Assembly: GCF_900142085.1 (NCBI RefSeq)
Contig: NZ_FQZQ01000005.1
Coordinates: forward strand, 124,001-188,000
Source of the DNA: Shimia gijangensis
Lineage (GTDB): Bacteria > Pseudomonadota > Alphaproteobacteria > Rhodobacterales > Rhodobacteraceae
DNA: 64,000 bases
Reading direction: 5' to 3'
The notes beneath the pieces are model-generated. The model searched no databases. It worked only from the letters and a program-made list of their open reading frames with translations, and was not told the origin of the DNA. Every line of letters begins with the position of its first letter. Position 1 is the stretch's first letter. This document shows positions 25,847 to 37,142 of the stretch, piece by piece. Both the position numbers and the translations under genes were made by a program.

Positions 25847-26797
25847 TCAGGTGAGCTTTCCCTGTTGCAATGACGGAGACACACCAAAGTTTGCGCGGTA
25901 CACCCGCGAAAAATGCCCCGGGCTTTCAAAACCGCAGGCCAGGGCAATGTCGGTGATGGACCTGTCCGTCTGCACAAGCAGGTTGCGCGCCCTTTCCAGC
26001 CGCATTTCCACATAGTATTTTTTCGGAGAACAATTCAGATACTTGCCAAACAGCCGCTCAAGTTGCCGGGCGGATATCCCAATTTCCTCGGCGATAAGCG
26101 CCGGAGAGATTGGCGCATCCAGCGTGTCATTCATCCTTTGAATGGCCTTGGCCATATGTGGGTTGCGCATGCCGTGCCGCGATTGCAGCGATACGCGTTG
26201 TTCGGCCGTTGCATCGCGCACCGCGTTGTAAACCATCTGATCCGCCACTGCGACGGCCAGATCATGGCCATGCGCGTTTTCAATCAGATGCAGCATCAGA
26301 TCCGCGGTCGCGGTCCCTCCCGAAGCGGTGATGAACTTTTCATCGGCCACAAACACATTGCGCACCAACGCCACCTCGGGGAACTCTTCCATAAAGCTGT
26401 CGTGAAATTCCCAGTGGATCGCAGCCTGTACCCCATCCAGAAACCCGGCCTTGGCAAAAATGTGGGCCCCAGAGCACAGCGCACCAAGTGCCGTGCCCCG
26501 AACCCGTTCACGGCGCAAAGTCGCCAACAGCTTGCCGGACACTTTCTTATGCACATTGATGCCCGACAACACAAAAAGCCGGTCGCTTTTGGGAATATCG
26601 CCATAGCTGTGGTGCACCAGTGTAACGGATCCGTTTGAACAGGCCGCAGACACACCATCCTCAGACACATAAGACCATTTGTACAAATCCTTGCCACTCA
26701 CAAGATTGGCAATGCGCAATGGCTCGACCGCGCAGGAAAATGCGATGTGCGAAAATTCATCCACAAGAATGAATACAAAATGTTTTGTGTCGTCCAT
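25847..26797 (-). CDS. GlxA-family AraC transcriptional regulator
   Basis: A 316-residue regulator with an N-terminal DJ-1/PfpI-like domain (FVFILVDEFSHIAFSCAVEPLR, then ALCSGAHIFAKAGFLDG) and a C-terminal AraC helix-turn-helix pair (ISARQLERLFGKYLNCSPKKYY and ACGFESPGHFSRVYRANFGVSP). This architecture is shared with regulators of glycine betaine, carnitine and related quaternary amines (GbdR/CdhR group). ATG 26797 is chosen; the longer frame to 26893 lacks domain sequence. It is divergent from the GntR gene. Confidence 0.87.
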   Translation of the reverse strand: MDDTKHFVFILVDEFSHIAFSCAVEPLRIANLVSGKDLYKWSYVSEDGVSAACSNGSVTLVHHSYGDIPKSDRLFVLSGINVHKKVSGKLLATLRRERVRGTALGALCSGAHIFAKAGFLDGVQAAIHWEFHDSFMEEFPEVALVRNVFVADEKFITASGGTATADLMLHLIENAHGHDLAVAVADQMVYNAVRDATAEQRVSLQSRHGMRNPHMAKAIQRMNDTLDAPISPALIAEEIGISARQLERLFGKYLNCSPKKYYVEMRLERARNLLVQTDRSITDIALACGFESPGHFSRVYRANFGVSPSLQQGKLT

Positions 26798-26843
26798 GTG
26801 CACCAACAGGCCAGATTTGAAATTGCACTCTACGCGAATTTTT

Positions 26844-26862
26844 ATTGTATTCAAATTGTATT
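26844..26862. promoter_or_regulatory. Direct repeat in the glxA-type/gntR divergent region
   Basis: Two ATTGTATT copies 11 bases apart lie 47-65 bases upstream of the GlxA-type start in an AT-rich stretch. One-turn-spaced direct repeats are typical AraC-type half-sites, so autoregulation is possible. Confidence 0.3.
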
Positions 26863-26958
26863 TTCTTTGGTAGCAAAAGTAACACCGCGCCATTGCGCGT
26901 GCCCAAATCTGCCTAAACTGGGTGTCTTTTCCGACTGAACTTCGAATTGGAGAGAATG

Positions 26959-27669
26959 ATGAAAGATGCGGCTAAGCGTCGGAAATCCGAGCTTTATTCT
27001 CATCTGAAAACGGCCATCATGACGCTCGAATTGCGTCCGGGTGCCGATCTGGACGAGACACAATTGTCCGAATCGTTTTCCCTGTCCCGTACGCCATTGC
27101 GCGAAGTTTTTCGCCAGCTGGCCGGGGACGGATATGTAGATTTGCGCGAAAACCGTGGTGCGCGGGTGTCGGAAATGTCCCACACAACCCTGCGCGATTT
27201 CTTTCTTGCAGCCCCGATGATCTATGGCGCGGTACTGCAACTGGCCGCCAAAAATGCGCGTTCAACGCAAATCGAAGCGCTGAAAAAGGCACAAGAAGAC
27301 TTCAAGTCGGCGCTGCGTCACGGCTCGGGCGCCGATCGCACCATGGCCAACAACCTGTTTCATGAAATCACCGGAGAGATGGCGGACAATATCTATCTGC
27401 TACCGTCGTTCCGCCGCCTGCTGATCGATCACGCCCGCATCGGCATGACTTTTTACCGCCCGCAAAACCCGACTATGGTCGAAAACCTATCCGAGGCCAG
27501 CCTTCAGCACGACGCGATCATCGCCGCCATTGAAACCGGTGACGAAACGCAAGCCGGCAGGCTGGCCGTGGAACACTGGAACCTGTCGAGGGACCAGATT
27601 GAACTTTTCGTAATGCCCGCCGCCTTGGATATGCCGCTTGGCTCCATCGCGCGCCAAACCCCAGCATGA
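26959..27669 (+). CDS. GntR-family (FadR subgroup) transcriptional regulator
   Basis: A 236-residue regulator: winged helix with LDETQLSESFSLSRTPLREVFRQLAGDGYVDLRENRGARV (about 25-70), then an all-helical FCD effector domain with the metal-ligand histidines in LFHEITGEM, LIDHARIG and LQHDAIIAAIE. ATG 26959 is six bases after GGAG; a TTG at 26947 is the longest alternative. It is followed closely by the DHDPS-family gene and probably regulates that operon. Confidence 0.87.
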   Translation: MKDAAKRRKSELYSHLKTAIMTLELRPGADLDETQLSESFSLSRTPLREVFRQLAGDGYVDLRENRGARVSEMSHTTLRDFFLAAPMIYGAVLQLAAKNARSTQIEALKKAQEDFKSALRHGSGADRTMANNLFHEITGEMADNIYLLPSFRRLLIDHARIGMTFYRPQNPTMVENLSEASLQHDAIIAAIETGDETQAGRLAVEHWNLSRDQIELFVMPAALDMPLGSIARQTPA

Positions 27670-27676
27670 GGACCGC

Positions 27677-28609
27677 ATGACACCGATTTTTCGTTTTGAG
27701 GGGATATACACCCCCGTCGTGACCCCGTTTCACGCCGATGGCTCTGTCAACTACGACGCCCTTTCTGATGTCATCGAACAGCTGATCGACAAGGGTGTGC
27801 ATGGCCTGATTTCCGGCGGCTCCACCGGTGAAAACTATGCCCAGACCGTGGCTGAACGCCTTGAAGTGGCCCGTTTCACCAAAGATCAAATCAAAGGACG
27901 GCTGCCAACCATCGTTGGCACCGGCGCAATGATGACACCGGACTCGATTGCCTTGGCCTCTGGCGCACGCGACATAGGTGCTGATGCCATCCTGCTGGCC
28001 ACTCCACCCTATTCGGTGCCGACCGAGCGTGAAAACGCCCTCAATGCGCTGGCCATCGACAAGGCCGCGAACCTGCCGGTCATTCTCTACAACTACCCCG
28101 GTCGCATGGGTGTGCACATGGGCGAAGAGTTTCTTGATCGCGTGGGCCGGTCCCGCAACATCTGCGCCATCAAAGAAAGCTCGGGCGACATCAACCGCGT
28201 GCACCTTCTGGCGCGCGACTACCCTCATATTCAGATGTCCTGTGGCATGGACGACCAGGCGCTGGAGTTCTTCGCATGGGGCGCGCGCTCCTGGGTCTGT
28301 GCGGGGTCAAACTTCCTGCCCGAAGAACATGTGGCACTTTATCAGGCCTGCGCCGTCGAAGGCGATTTTGACAAAGGCCGGCGTATTATGTCGGCAATGA
28401 TGCCCCTGATGCGCATCCTCGAACAGGGTGGCAAATTCATTCAATGCGTCAAACACGGCGTCGCTCTGAACGGCATCCCCACTGGCCCCATGCGTCCGCC
28501 GCTCAAAGGGCTCAACAAGGATGACAAACGCGGGTTGGAACAAGTGATCCGGGTGCTGAAAACCACCATCGCCGACATCTCAAATGAACAACCAAAGGCA
28601 AAGGGCTGA
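27677..28609 (+). CDS. Dihydrodipicolinate synthase (DapA)-family lyase
   Basis: A 310-residue TIM-barrel class I aldolase of the DHDPS family: GGSTGEN (47-53) for the GTTGE loop, LYNYPGR (137-143) with Tyr138, and AIKESSG with Schiff-base Lys166. The start ATG 27677 follows GAGG. Members in catabolic operons act as keto-acid lyases or as deaminases such as the pyrroline-hydroxycarboxylate deaminase of hydroxyproline breakdown. With an aldehyde dehydrogenase and a DAO-type oxidase next to it, that chemistry is plausible, though unproven. It is unlikely to be the lysine-biosynthesis DapA. Confidence 0.83.
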   Translation: MTPIFRFEGIYTPVVTPFHADGSVNYDALSDVIEQLIDKGVHGLISGGSTGENYAQTVAERLEVARFTKDQIKGRLPTIVGTGAMMTPDSIALASGARDIGADAILLATPPYSVPTERENALNALAIDKAANLPVILYNYPGRMGVHMGEEFLDRVGRSRNICAIKESSGDINRVHLLARDYPHIQMSCGMDDQALEFFAWGARSWVCAGSNFLPEEHVALYQACAVEGDFDKGRRIMSAMMPLMRILEQGGKFIQCVKHGVALNGIPTGPMRPPLKGLNKDDKRGLEQVIRVLKTTIADISNEQPKAKG

Positions 28610-28612
28610 TCC

Positions 28613-30112
28613 ATGGACCTGTTGACCCAAGAAGAATACCAAGCCATCGCAGACGATCTGATCCTGCCCACCAGCGCCTTTATTGATGGGTCTTATCGAC
28701 CTGCAGCCTCCGGCGCCACTTTCACCACGACGAACCCGGCAACGGGCGAGGCGTTGGCCAAAATCGCTGCCTGCGGTGCCGAGGACGTAGACTTTGCCGT
28801 CGCCAAAGCGCGCGAGGCCTTTGATGATGGTCGCTGGAGCAAAATGCATCCGTCCGCACGCAAGGATGTGCTGATCCGGTTCTGCAAACTCCTGACCCGC
28901 AATGCCCGTGAACTGGCCGTGATGGAAAGCCTGGATTCAGGCAAAACCATTTATGACTGCGAAACCGTGGATGTGCCCGAAACCATCCACTGTCTCAAAT
29001 GGCACGCCGAGGCGATCGACAAAATATATGATCAGGTCGCACCGGCCTCAGACGATCACATCGCCATGGTGGTCCGTGAACCCATCGGCGTTGTTGGCCT
29101 TGTGCTGCCATGGAACTTTCCGCTCCTGATGCTGGCGTGGAAAATTGGCCCAGCGCTCGCGGCAGGCTGTTCGGTGGTCATCAAACCCGCAGCAGAAACC
29201 ACGCTGACGGCCTTGCGCGTAGCAGAGCTTGCATCCGAGGCGGGCCTGCCTCGCGGTGTTCTGAACATCGTGCCCGGCAGTGGTGCAGATGTGGGCGAAC
29301 CCATCGGTCGCCATATGGATATCGACATGGTGTCCTTCACCGGCTCCACCGTGACCGGCAAACGGTTCCTCAGCTATTCTGCCGAAAGCAACGCCAAAGA
29401 GGTGGTGCTTGAGATGGGCGGCAAGAACCCCTGCATTGTCATGGAAGACGCCGAAAATCTTGATGTCGTGGCCCAACATGTGGTCAACGGCGCCTTTTGG
29501 AACATGGGTGAAAACTGCTCGGCCAGTTCGCGGTTGATCGTGCACAAAGATGTCAAAGAAGAGCTGCTTTCCCGGATCGAAGACCACGCGCGGCATTGGA
29601 ATGTCGGTGCGCCCCTGAACCCTGAAACCCGCATGGGCGCGCTGGTCTCCAAGGCGCATTTCGACAAGGTCTGCAGCTATCTTGAAGGGGCAGAAAACGT
29701 GCGTATCGGCGGCAAAGCCCACGATGGTGCCTTTGTCGAGGCCACGGTGATCGAAGTCCCCGATAACAGCCACACATTGGCGCGCGAAGAGATTTTCGGC
29801 CCGGTCCTCACCGTCATCCCCGTGGCCGGATTTGACGAAGCCATCCGCATCGCCAATGACACGGAATATGGCCTGTGCGCGTCGATCTTCACCGCCAACG
29901 CCAAACGCGCCATTCGCGGCGCACGCAGCCTTCGGGCAGGCACCGTCACGGTCAACAGCTTTGGCGAAGGGGACATTTCCACACCCTTCGGCGGCTTCAA
30001 GCAATCCGGCTTTGGCGGACGCGACAACTCGGTCCATGCACACGATCAGTACACCCAGCTGAAAACCATCTGGATCGACCTGTCCGACGACGCCGATGAG
30101 GCGGTCGACTAG
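28613..30112 (+). CDS. NAD-dependent aldehyde dehydrogenase
   Basis: A 499-residue full-length aldehyde dehydrogenase: PWNFPLLMLAWKIGPALAAG (Asn of the oxyanion hole), FTGSTVTGK (cofactor loop), LEMGGKNP (general base Glu), and MGENCSASSR with the catalytic Cys. It resembles gamma-glutamyl-gamma-aminobutyraldehyde or betaine-aldehyde dehydrogenases. It starts three bases after the DHDPS-family stop and precedes the FAD oxidoreductase, so it probably oxidises the aldehyde made by one of these. Confidence 0.9.
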   Translation: MDLLTQEEYQAIADDLILPTSAFIDGSYRPAASGATFTTTNPATGEALAKIAACGAEDVDFAVAKAREAFDDGRWSKMHPSARKDVLIRFCKLLTRNARELAVMESLDSGKTIYDCETVDVPETIHCLKWHAEAIDKIYDQVAPASDDHIAMVVREPIGVVGLVLPWNFPLLMLAWKIGPALAAGCSVVIKPAAETTLTALRVAELASEAGLPRGVLNIVPGSGADVGEPIGRHMDIDMVSFTGSTVTGKRFLSYSAESNAKEVVLEMGGKNPCIVMEDAENLDVVAQHVVNGAFWNMGENCSASSRLIVHKDVKEELLSRIEDHARHWNVGAPLNPETRMGALVSKAHFDKVCSYLEGAENVRIGGKAHDGAFVEATVIEVPDNSHTLAREEIFGPVLTVIPVAGFDEAIRIANDTEYGLCASIFTANAKRAIRGARSLRAGTVTVNSFGEGDISTPFGGFKQSGFGGRDNSVHAHDQYTQLKTIWIDLSDDADEAVD

Positions 30113-30116
30113 CGCC

Positions 30117-31457
30117 ATGGCGACACAGGTCACCGCCCGGCGCCTGCCAATCCATCAGGGCCCTGCCGCCTGGAACGTCATTCTGGGCGCGCAGGGTGTA
30201 CCGGATGTGTTCGAAGGCGAGGCCACGGCCGACTTTGTGATTGTTGGCGCGGGGTTTGCCGGGTTGTCGGCGGCCCGGCGGTTGCTGCAACTGCACCCAA
30301 CAGCGCGGATCATCGTGCTCGAAGCAGGACGCCTTGCCGAAGGCGCTTCGGGGCGCAATTCGGGTTTTATGATCGACCTGCCGCATGATCTGGCGTCTGA
30401 TGATTACGCCGGTGCGGGCGATGATCGCACCATGATTGCCCTCAACCGTCAGGCCATCGCCTTTGCGCGCGAGGCTGTGTCGGATTTCGCAATCGATCCG
30501 AACTATTTTGACGAAGCTGGCAAGATCAATGGCGCCGCCAGCGCTGCGGGTCACGCCCATAACCTCTCTTATGCCAAACACCTGACATCCCTTGGCGAAG
30601 CCTCGGAAATGCTCGATCAGGCACAAATGACCGCGCTCACCGGCAGTGCCCATTACCAGTCTGGCCTGTTCACCCCCGGCACCGTCATGTTGCAACCCGC
30701 AGGCTATGTTCGCGGGTTTGGTGCAGGGCTGGCCGCGCATATGCGCATCTGCGAAAACTCGCCCGTTACCGGGTTTGCACGTGTCGGATCAGATTGGCGC
30801 GTCACCACCCCCAAAGGCACCGTCACCACACCGCGCATTCTTTTGACAAACAATGGTCATCTCGAAAGTTTTGGCTACGAGAAAGGCCGCCTGATGCAGC
30901 TGTTTCTCTACGCCTCCATGACGCCGGAGCTGGAGACAGACACGCTGGCCAAACTCGGTGGCGCGCCGCGCTGGGGCATCACCCCCAGCGACCCCATGGG
31001 CACCACCGTGCGCCGCATTAATACAAGCCAAGGCGGCAATCGCATCATCACTCGCACCTGTGCCACCCTGAACCCCAACATGACACCCACCGCATCGGAT
31101 GTCGCGCGCGCCGCTCGTGTGCAGCAGCGCAAATTCGACCAACGGTTCCCGCAATTGGCAGGCCTGCAGATGGAGCACAAATGGGCCGGTCACCTGTGCC
31201 TCAGCCTCAATGGCGTTTCCGTGATGCGCGAGATCGAGAACGGCGTGTTTTCTGGCTGTGTTCAAAACGGCCTTGGCACAGCACGCGGCACCCTGACCGG
31301 TATTGGAGCAGCGGAACTCGCCTGTGGTGAGACCTCGGATATCACGGCCTTTTTCACACGCTCAGCCCCACCCCAAAGGCTCCCCCCGCAACCCTTTGCC
31401 AAGATCGGCGCCAATGCAGTGCTGCGCTGGAAAGAATGGCGCGCGGGCAACGAATAA
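30117..31457 (+). CDS. FAD-dependent oxidoreductase (DAO family)
   Basis: A 446-residue flavoprotein with FVIVGAGFAGLSAARRL (FAD Rossmann motif, about 40-57), EGASGRNSGFMIDLPH (about 80-95) and a C-terminal NGLGTARGTLTG closing motif. This resembles D-amino-acid or amine oxidases acting on secondary or N-methyl amines. ATG 30117 lies just after the aldehyde dehydrogenase stop. The protein lacks an iron-sulfur or GcvT-like extension, so it is a simple oxidase/dehydrogenase. Confidence 0.86.
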   Translation: MATQVTARRLPIHQGPAAWNVILGAQGVPDVFEGEATADFVIVGAGFAGLSAARRLLQLHPTARIIVLEAGRLAEGASGRNSGFMIDLPHDLASDDYAGAGDDRTMIALNRQAIAFAREAVSDFAIDPNYFDEAGKINGAASAAGHAHNLSYAKHLTSLGEASEMLDQAQMTALTGSAHYQSGLFTPGTVMLQPAGYVRGFGAGLAAHMRICENSPVTGFARVGSDWRVTTPKGTVTTPRILLTNNGHLESFGYEKGRLMQLFLYASMTPELETDTLAKLGGAPRWGITPSDPMGTTVRRINTSQGGNRIITRTCATLNPNMTPTASDVARAARVQQRKFDQRFPQLAGLQMEHKWAGHLCLSLNGVSVMREIENGVFSGCVQNGLGTARGTLTGIGAAELACGETSDITAFFTRSAPPQRLPPQPFAKIGANAVLRWKEWRAGNE

Positions 31458-31470
31458 CCCGCGCAATCCC

Positions 31471-33027
31471 TCAGAAACTCTGGTTCAACTCATCGCTCGC
31501 AGGAATTTCACGCTCGCGGCGCGCGATATACTCCAGCAGCTCTTCGTTCTTGGCCACATCCAGCGTCGGCTCCTGATATTCGCGCAGCAGCTTTTTGGCA
31601 TGGTTCAGCGCACGTTCGGTGATCTCGATCCCGCCTTCGGCCTGCCATTGTTCGATCGAGTTATTGTCGAACATCTCGGGCATGAAAAACGCCGACTGAA
31701 AGTTCTCCTGCGTGTGCGGATGCCCCAGATAATGCCCACCCGGACCCACGTCCGGCACCGCCGCCAGCGCGGCGTCAAAATCATCCCAGTTCGGCCCCTG
31801 CGCCATCCGGTAGGCCATCGCGCATTGTTCGGCATCGACAATAAACTTGGCCACCGAACAATGCATCCCGGCCTCATTCCAGCCCGCTGAATGCCAGATG
31901 TAATTCGCCCCGGCATGCATCACCGCCGACAGGGTGGTGGCACTCTCGTATCCCGCCTGTGCGTCAAAGGTTTTGGCCCCGCCGAGCGTGTTTGAGGTGC
32001 GCCACGGTACGTCATAATACCGCGCCATCTGACCAATCATAAAGTTCATCAAACTGATTTCCGGCGTGCCCGCCATCGGTGCGCCAGACTTCATCGACAC
32101 GGTCGACAGGTAATGGCCGTAAATCGCCGGAGCCCCTTTGCGAATAACTTGTGTGTAAGCCAATGCCGACAACGCCTCGGCATTCAACTGCGCCACAGAG
32201 GCCGCCACGGACGCCGGTGTATTGGCCCCGCCCAACACAAAAGGCGAACACAGAACCGGTTGGTTCCGCCGACAAAACGCCCGCATCGCCCCCAGCATAG
32301 TCTCATCCCAGACCAGTGGCGAGTTACCGTTGATATTGCCCGTGGTGACAGGGTTTTGATCGATAAACTCCTCACCAAACAGGATGGCGCACATGTCCAG
32401 CACGTCTTCGGCATTCTTGGGGCTGGTGGTCATGCCCATGAACATCTTATCGGAATGCTTCATCGACGAATAGGTGATGCGTAGATGCCGCTGACTGATC
32501 GGATGATCGTAAGGTTCCACAATGTGATGCGCCGAACTGTGCAGGCTGGGCATCATGTGACTGAGCTTGTGAAACATCGCCAGATCTTCGAGCAATGGAT
32601 TGCGCCGCTCATCGTTCAGATCCCGCAAGAAAGGCGCACCCGTCATCGGCACAAACACCGAATGTTTGCCGCCCAGGCGCACATTCTTCTTTGGGTCGCG
32701 GGCGTGATAGGTGAAATCCGCCGGAATCGTCGTGATCAGATCGCGCACCAACCCCCGGTCCAGATAGACCGTATCGCCGACAACTTTGGCCCCTGCCCGT
32801 TTCCAGTCCGCCAACGCAATATCATCACGAAACACCACACCCACGTTTTCAAGAATATCCATCGACGCGGCATCAATCCGTTCAACCTGGCCCGCATCCA
32901 TGACCTCGCAGACCGGAATGTTGCGCGTCAGCCCCGGCAACATCTCAAAATTCGGGGCAGACCGAATGGCGCGCCGCGCCGCACGGCCTCCGGCACGAGA
33001 GCGGGTGGGTGTAGCAGTCTCAGTCAT
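31471..33027 (-). CDS. Trimethylamine methyltransferase (MttB)-family protein, non-pyrrolysine
   Basis: A 518-residue MttB-family TIM-barrel protein: VCEVMDAGQVERIDAASMDILENVG near the N-terminus, then TTGNINGNSPLVWDE, GGANTPASVAASVAQLNAEAL and GGAKTFDAQAGYESATTL are family hallmarks. There is no in-frame amber codon, so it belongs to the large pyrrolysine-free group, some of which demethylate glycine betaine, proline betaine or carnitine with a corrinoid protein. No corrinoid partner is in the window. ATG 33027 follows GGAG at good spacing. It converges on the DHDPS-ALDH-oxidase operon. Confidence 0.88.
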   Translation of the reverse strand: MTETATPTRSRAGGRAARRAIRSAPNFEMLPGLTRNIPVCEVMDAGQVERIDAASMDILENVGVVFRDDIALADWKRAGAKVVGDTVYLDRGLVRDLITTIPADFTYHARDPKKNVRLGGKHSVFVPMTGAPFLRDLNDERRNPLLEDLAMFHKLSHMMPSLHSSAHHIVEPYDHPISQRHLRITYSSMKHSDKMFMGMTTSPKNAEDVLDMCAILFGEEFIDQNPVTTGNINGNSPLVWDETMLGAMRAFCRRNQPVLCSPFVLGGANTPASVAASVAQLNAEALSALAYTQVIRKGAPAIYGHYLSTVSMKSGAPMAGTPEISLMNFMIGQMARYYDVPWRTSNTLGGAKTFDAQAGYESATTLSAVMHAGANYIWHSAGWNEAGMHCSVAKFIVDAEQCAMAYRMAQGPNWDDFDAALAAVPDVGPGGHYLGHPHTQENFQSAFFMPEMFDNNSIEQWQAEGGIEITERALNHAKKLLREYQEPTLDVAKNEELLEYIARREREIPASDELNQSF

Positions 33028-33206
33028 GGGCAGTCTCCGTGGTTTGTCTGCAACATGGCGCACACATCATCCCCTGTCCTGCCTCGTTCCGAAGCCCGCT
33101 TGCAGAATGCGACATGGCCCGACGAGCGTCGAGACCACTCCGGCGGATAGAGCAGACCTGAATTTGCCCATGGCCGCCTATCGCACACCATGCTAAGGGC
33201 CGCCTT

Positions 33207-34046
33207 ATGTGGCAGGCTCTTTTCATCATGTTCATCGCGATGTCGATGATCCCGGCAGGCGATACGGCCGGAAAGCTGCTGATGAACGCGCATGACGCCA
33301 GCCCGCACTATGTCGCCTGGTCGCGATTTGCGATTGGCGCATTGGTCGCCCTGCCCCTTTTGCGGGCCGACACCATCCGGCTCTTGGCCGATTGGCGCAT
33401 TTGGCTTCGGGCTATGCTTTTGACCGGGGGAATTCTGTCGATTCAGACCGCCTTGGCCACCATCCCGCTGGCCGACACCTTTGCCGCCTTCTTTATCGGC
33501 CCGATTTTCAGCTATGGACTGTCCGTGCTTTTGCTTGGGGAAAAAGTCACGCTATTGCGCAGCCTTCTGATGTTGTTGGGTTTTGCAGGCGTTCTGTTGG
33601 TCGTGAGGCCCGGCTTTGACATGGAACCGGGGCTGATTTTCGCCGTGCTGGCGGGCCTGTGTTACGGGGCCTTCCTGACCTCTTCGCGTTGGCTGGCCCC
33701 GGTGAGCCGACCGGGCAGCCTGTTGTTCACGCAACTGTTCCTCAGCTTTGTGATGATGACGCCGATTTGCTGGAATTCAGCGCCCCCGATCACCGCGCCC
33801 ATCCTTGGGCTGACAACCCTCAGCGCGCTGTTTTCCATGGGCGGCAATTTCCTGTTGTTGTTTGCCTACGCGCGCGCCTCTGCGACCTCGCTGGCGCCCT
33901 ATGTCTACTTCCAACTGATCGCTGCCGTGGCTTTGGGGTGGCTGGTGTTCGAAGACCTGCCAGACGGGTTTACCATCGTTGGCCTGACCCTGATTGTCGG
34001 CGCGGGCATCGCCTCGGCCCTGGCCGCCACCAGACCCCGCCCCTAG
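33207..34046 (+). CDS. DMT-superfamily (EamA) transporter
   Basis: A 279-residue membrane protein with ten predicted helices in two EamA repeats; [30 protein letters not shown] starts the first and [11 protein letters not shown] begins the second. It would export or exchange a small metabolite. The start overlaps nothing; the stop overlaps the converging nadD stop by four bases. Confidence 0.86.
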   Translation: MWQALFIMFIAMSMIPAGDTAGKLLMNAHDASPHYVAWSRFAIGALVALPLLRADTIRLLADWRIWLRAMLLTGGILSIQTALATIPLADTFAAFFIGPIFSYGLSVLLLGEKVTLLRSLLMLLGFAGVLLVVRPGFDMEPGLIFAVLAGLCYGAFLTSSRWLAPVSRPGSLLFTQLFLSFVMMTPICWNSAPPITAPILGLTTLSALFSMGGNFLLLFAYARASATSLAPYVYFQLIAAVALGWLVFEDLPDGFTIVGLTLIVGAGIASALAATRPRP

Positions 34047-34645
34047 TCGCGCGCCCAGTCCCCGTGGGCCCGTATCCGGGTTGAGCTGATATCCTGCATC
34101 GGCACATTCACAAAACACCACGCTGGCGCATCACATTGCCCCAAAAGCTGACTGGAACGCGGATGCAACCGCGCATGTCGAAACACCTGCGCCGCCTTGG
34201 CTGTGCGCGCTTCCACCCGGTCTCCGGGGCGCGCTAACACCCCCATGGGCACGCGCAAGGCAATCTCTTGCCAGTCCTTCCAGCGATGCAACTGCGCCAG
34301 ATTATCCGCGCCCATCAGCCACACAAACCGCACGCCCGGATGGGTCTGCTGCAAGGCCGCAATGGTTTCTGCGGTGTACCTCGTCCCGGCCCTTGTCTCA
34401 AAATCGCTGATCTCAACGCGCGGATGATCCATCAGCGCCCGTGCCGCCGCCATCCGTCGCTCTAATCTGGCGGGCCCGCGATCCTTCAAAGGATTGCCCG
34501 GAGACACCAGCCACCACACCCGATCCAACCCGAAGCGTTTCAAGGCTTCGCGCGTGATATGCACATGACCCGCGTGCGGCGGATCAAAAGAGCCGCCGAG
34601 CAGGCCAATGGTTTGGCCACGGTATCCACTTTGTGTTCCGGTCAT
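34043..34645 (-). CDS. nadD: Nicotinate-nucleotide adenylyltransferase NadD
   Basis: A 200-residue nucleotidyltransferase with [18 protein letters not shown] (nucleotide-binding HxGH, about 12-29), [28 protein letters not shown] and the C-terminal ISSTRIR motif. It makes nicotinate adenine dinucleotide for NAD synthesis. ATG 34645 follows AAAGGACGTC; an ATG at 34666 is a possible alternative. It is divergent from the DUF2059 gene, starts 42 bases apart. Confidence 0.93.
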   Translation of the reverse strand: MTGTQSGYRGQTIGLLGGSFDPPHAGHVHITREALKRFGLDRVWWLVSPGNPLKDRGPARLERRMAAARALMDHPRVEISDFETRAGTRYTAETIAALQQTHPGVRFVWLMGADNLAQLHRWKDWQEIALRVPMGVLARPGDRVEARTAKAAQVFRHARLHPRSSQLLGQCDAPAWCFVNVPMQDISSTRIRAHGDWARD

Positions 34646-34687
34646 GACGTCCTTTACTGCGCGCATTTCCACGCTACAACAAAGGAT

Positions 34688-35242
34688 ATGTCGTATTTTC
34701 GAAAACCAAAAGCTGCTTGGCTCATTCCCACCCTGACTTGGATGCTTCTTGGGCTGGCCCAACCTGCCAACGCAGACAAAGAAAGCGATATTCGGTTTAT
34801 CGTAGAACACACCATTACGGTCGAGCATTTTAACGAGATTTATCAGTCAGACATGCGCACGATTATGTTTGAGGTGGTGCGCAGGCTACGAACGTTCGGG
34901 ATTGACATCGCAGAACCCGAACCCTTTTTTGATCTCTTGTTCGAAGCCTTTGTTGTTGAATTCATCGCCCTCATGCAGGATGAAATCGCGGCGTATTATC
35001 ACAAAACCTACACCGCCTCAGAAATGCGCGACCTGGCCCGCTTTTATTCGTCTCCAACGGGCAAGAAAGTGTTCGCCAACACATCCAAATTCCTGCTCGC
35101 CAATGCCGCGGCCATCCGGTCAACGCGCGAAACTGCGGCAAAAAAATCCACAGCACGCCTTGCCAAAAACCTAGAAGAACGCGGTATCTCGTTAGAAAGC
35201 AGCCAAGGTTTGACCAAAATGATCATCGACGTGTTCGATTAA
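34688..35242 (+). CDS. DUF2059 family periplasmic protein
   Basis: A 184-residue protein with a signal peptide ([11 protein letters not shown]..., predicted cleavage ANA-DK) and a DUF2059 domain, recognisable by [18 protein letters not shown] followed by SPTGKKVFA. Function of the family is unknown. ATG 34688 follows AAAGGAT; the frame continues upstream inside nadD but without family sequence. Confidence 0.85.
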   Translation: MSYFRKPKAAWLIPTLTWMLLGLAQPANADKESDIRFIVEHTITVEHFNEIYQSDMRTIMFEVVRRLRTFGIDIAEPEPFFDLLFEAFVVEFIALMQDEIAAYYHKTYTASEMRDLARFYSSPTGKKVFANTSKFLLANAAAIRSTRETAAKKSTARLAKNLEERGISLESSQGLTKMIIDVFD

Positions 35243-35335
35243 CGCACCGCGAAACACTCAGCCTGCATTGCCCCCCCTGACCCCATCCGCTATCACCCCC
35301 TCTAACGCGAGAAACACCCAACCCGGAGTCGTCCC

Positions 35336-36991
<1,656 letters not shown>

Positions 36992-37027
36992 GGTGCGTTT
37001 CTTGGGGTTGCCGCTTGGGGTCAAGGC

Positions 37028-37068
37028 GTGCGCGAAAGCTTGTTTTCAAAGAAAACACGCGTGCGCAC
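37028..37068. other. Hairpin downstream of ettA
   Basis: An outer stem GTGCGC/GCGCAC and an inner stem TGTTTTC/GAAAACA (loop AAA) fold the spacer between ettA and its tail copy. No T-run follows, so it is not a classic terminator. Confidence 0.4.
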
Positions 37069-37094
37069 CCCGTTGAGAAGGCTCGGTGGCAGGG

Positions 37095-37133
37095 ATGCCA
37101 AAGCGGTTGAAGCATAAGAAGTTTACGCGGTAA
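37095..37133 (+). pseudogene. Orphan duplicate of the ettA 3' end
   Basis: ATG CCA AAG ... CGG TAA encodes MPKRLKHKKFTR and a stop. The 11 residues after Met are identical to the EttA C-terminus (36956-36991). Of the 36 aligned bases (11 codons plus stop), 11 differ and every difference is synonymous (or TAG to TAA). The identity stops abruptly upstream. It looks like the last codons of a different ettA allele left behind by recombination, not random similarity. Confidence 0.75.
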
Positions 37134-37142
37134 GTATATACA

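Noticed and set aside
29048-30133. Open minus-strand frame of 361 codons opposite the aldehyde dehydrogenase gene
   Set aside because: The plus strand has all aldehyde dehydrogenase motifs; the antisense frame is a by-product of GC-rich codon use.
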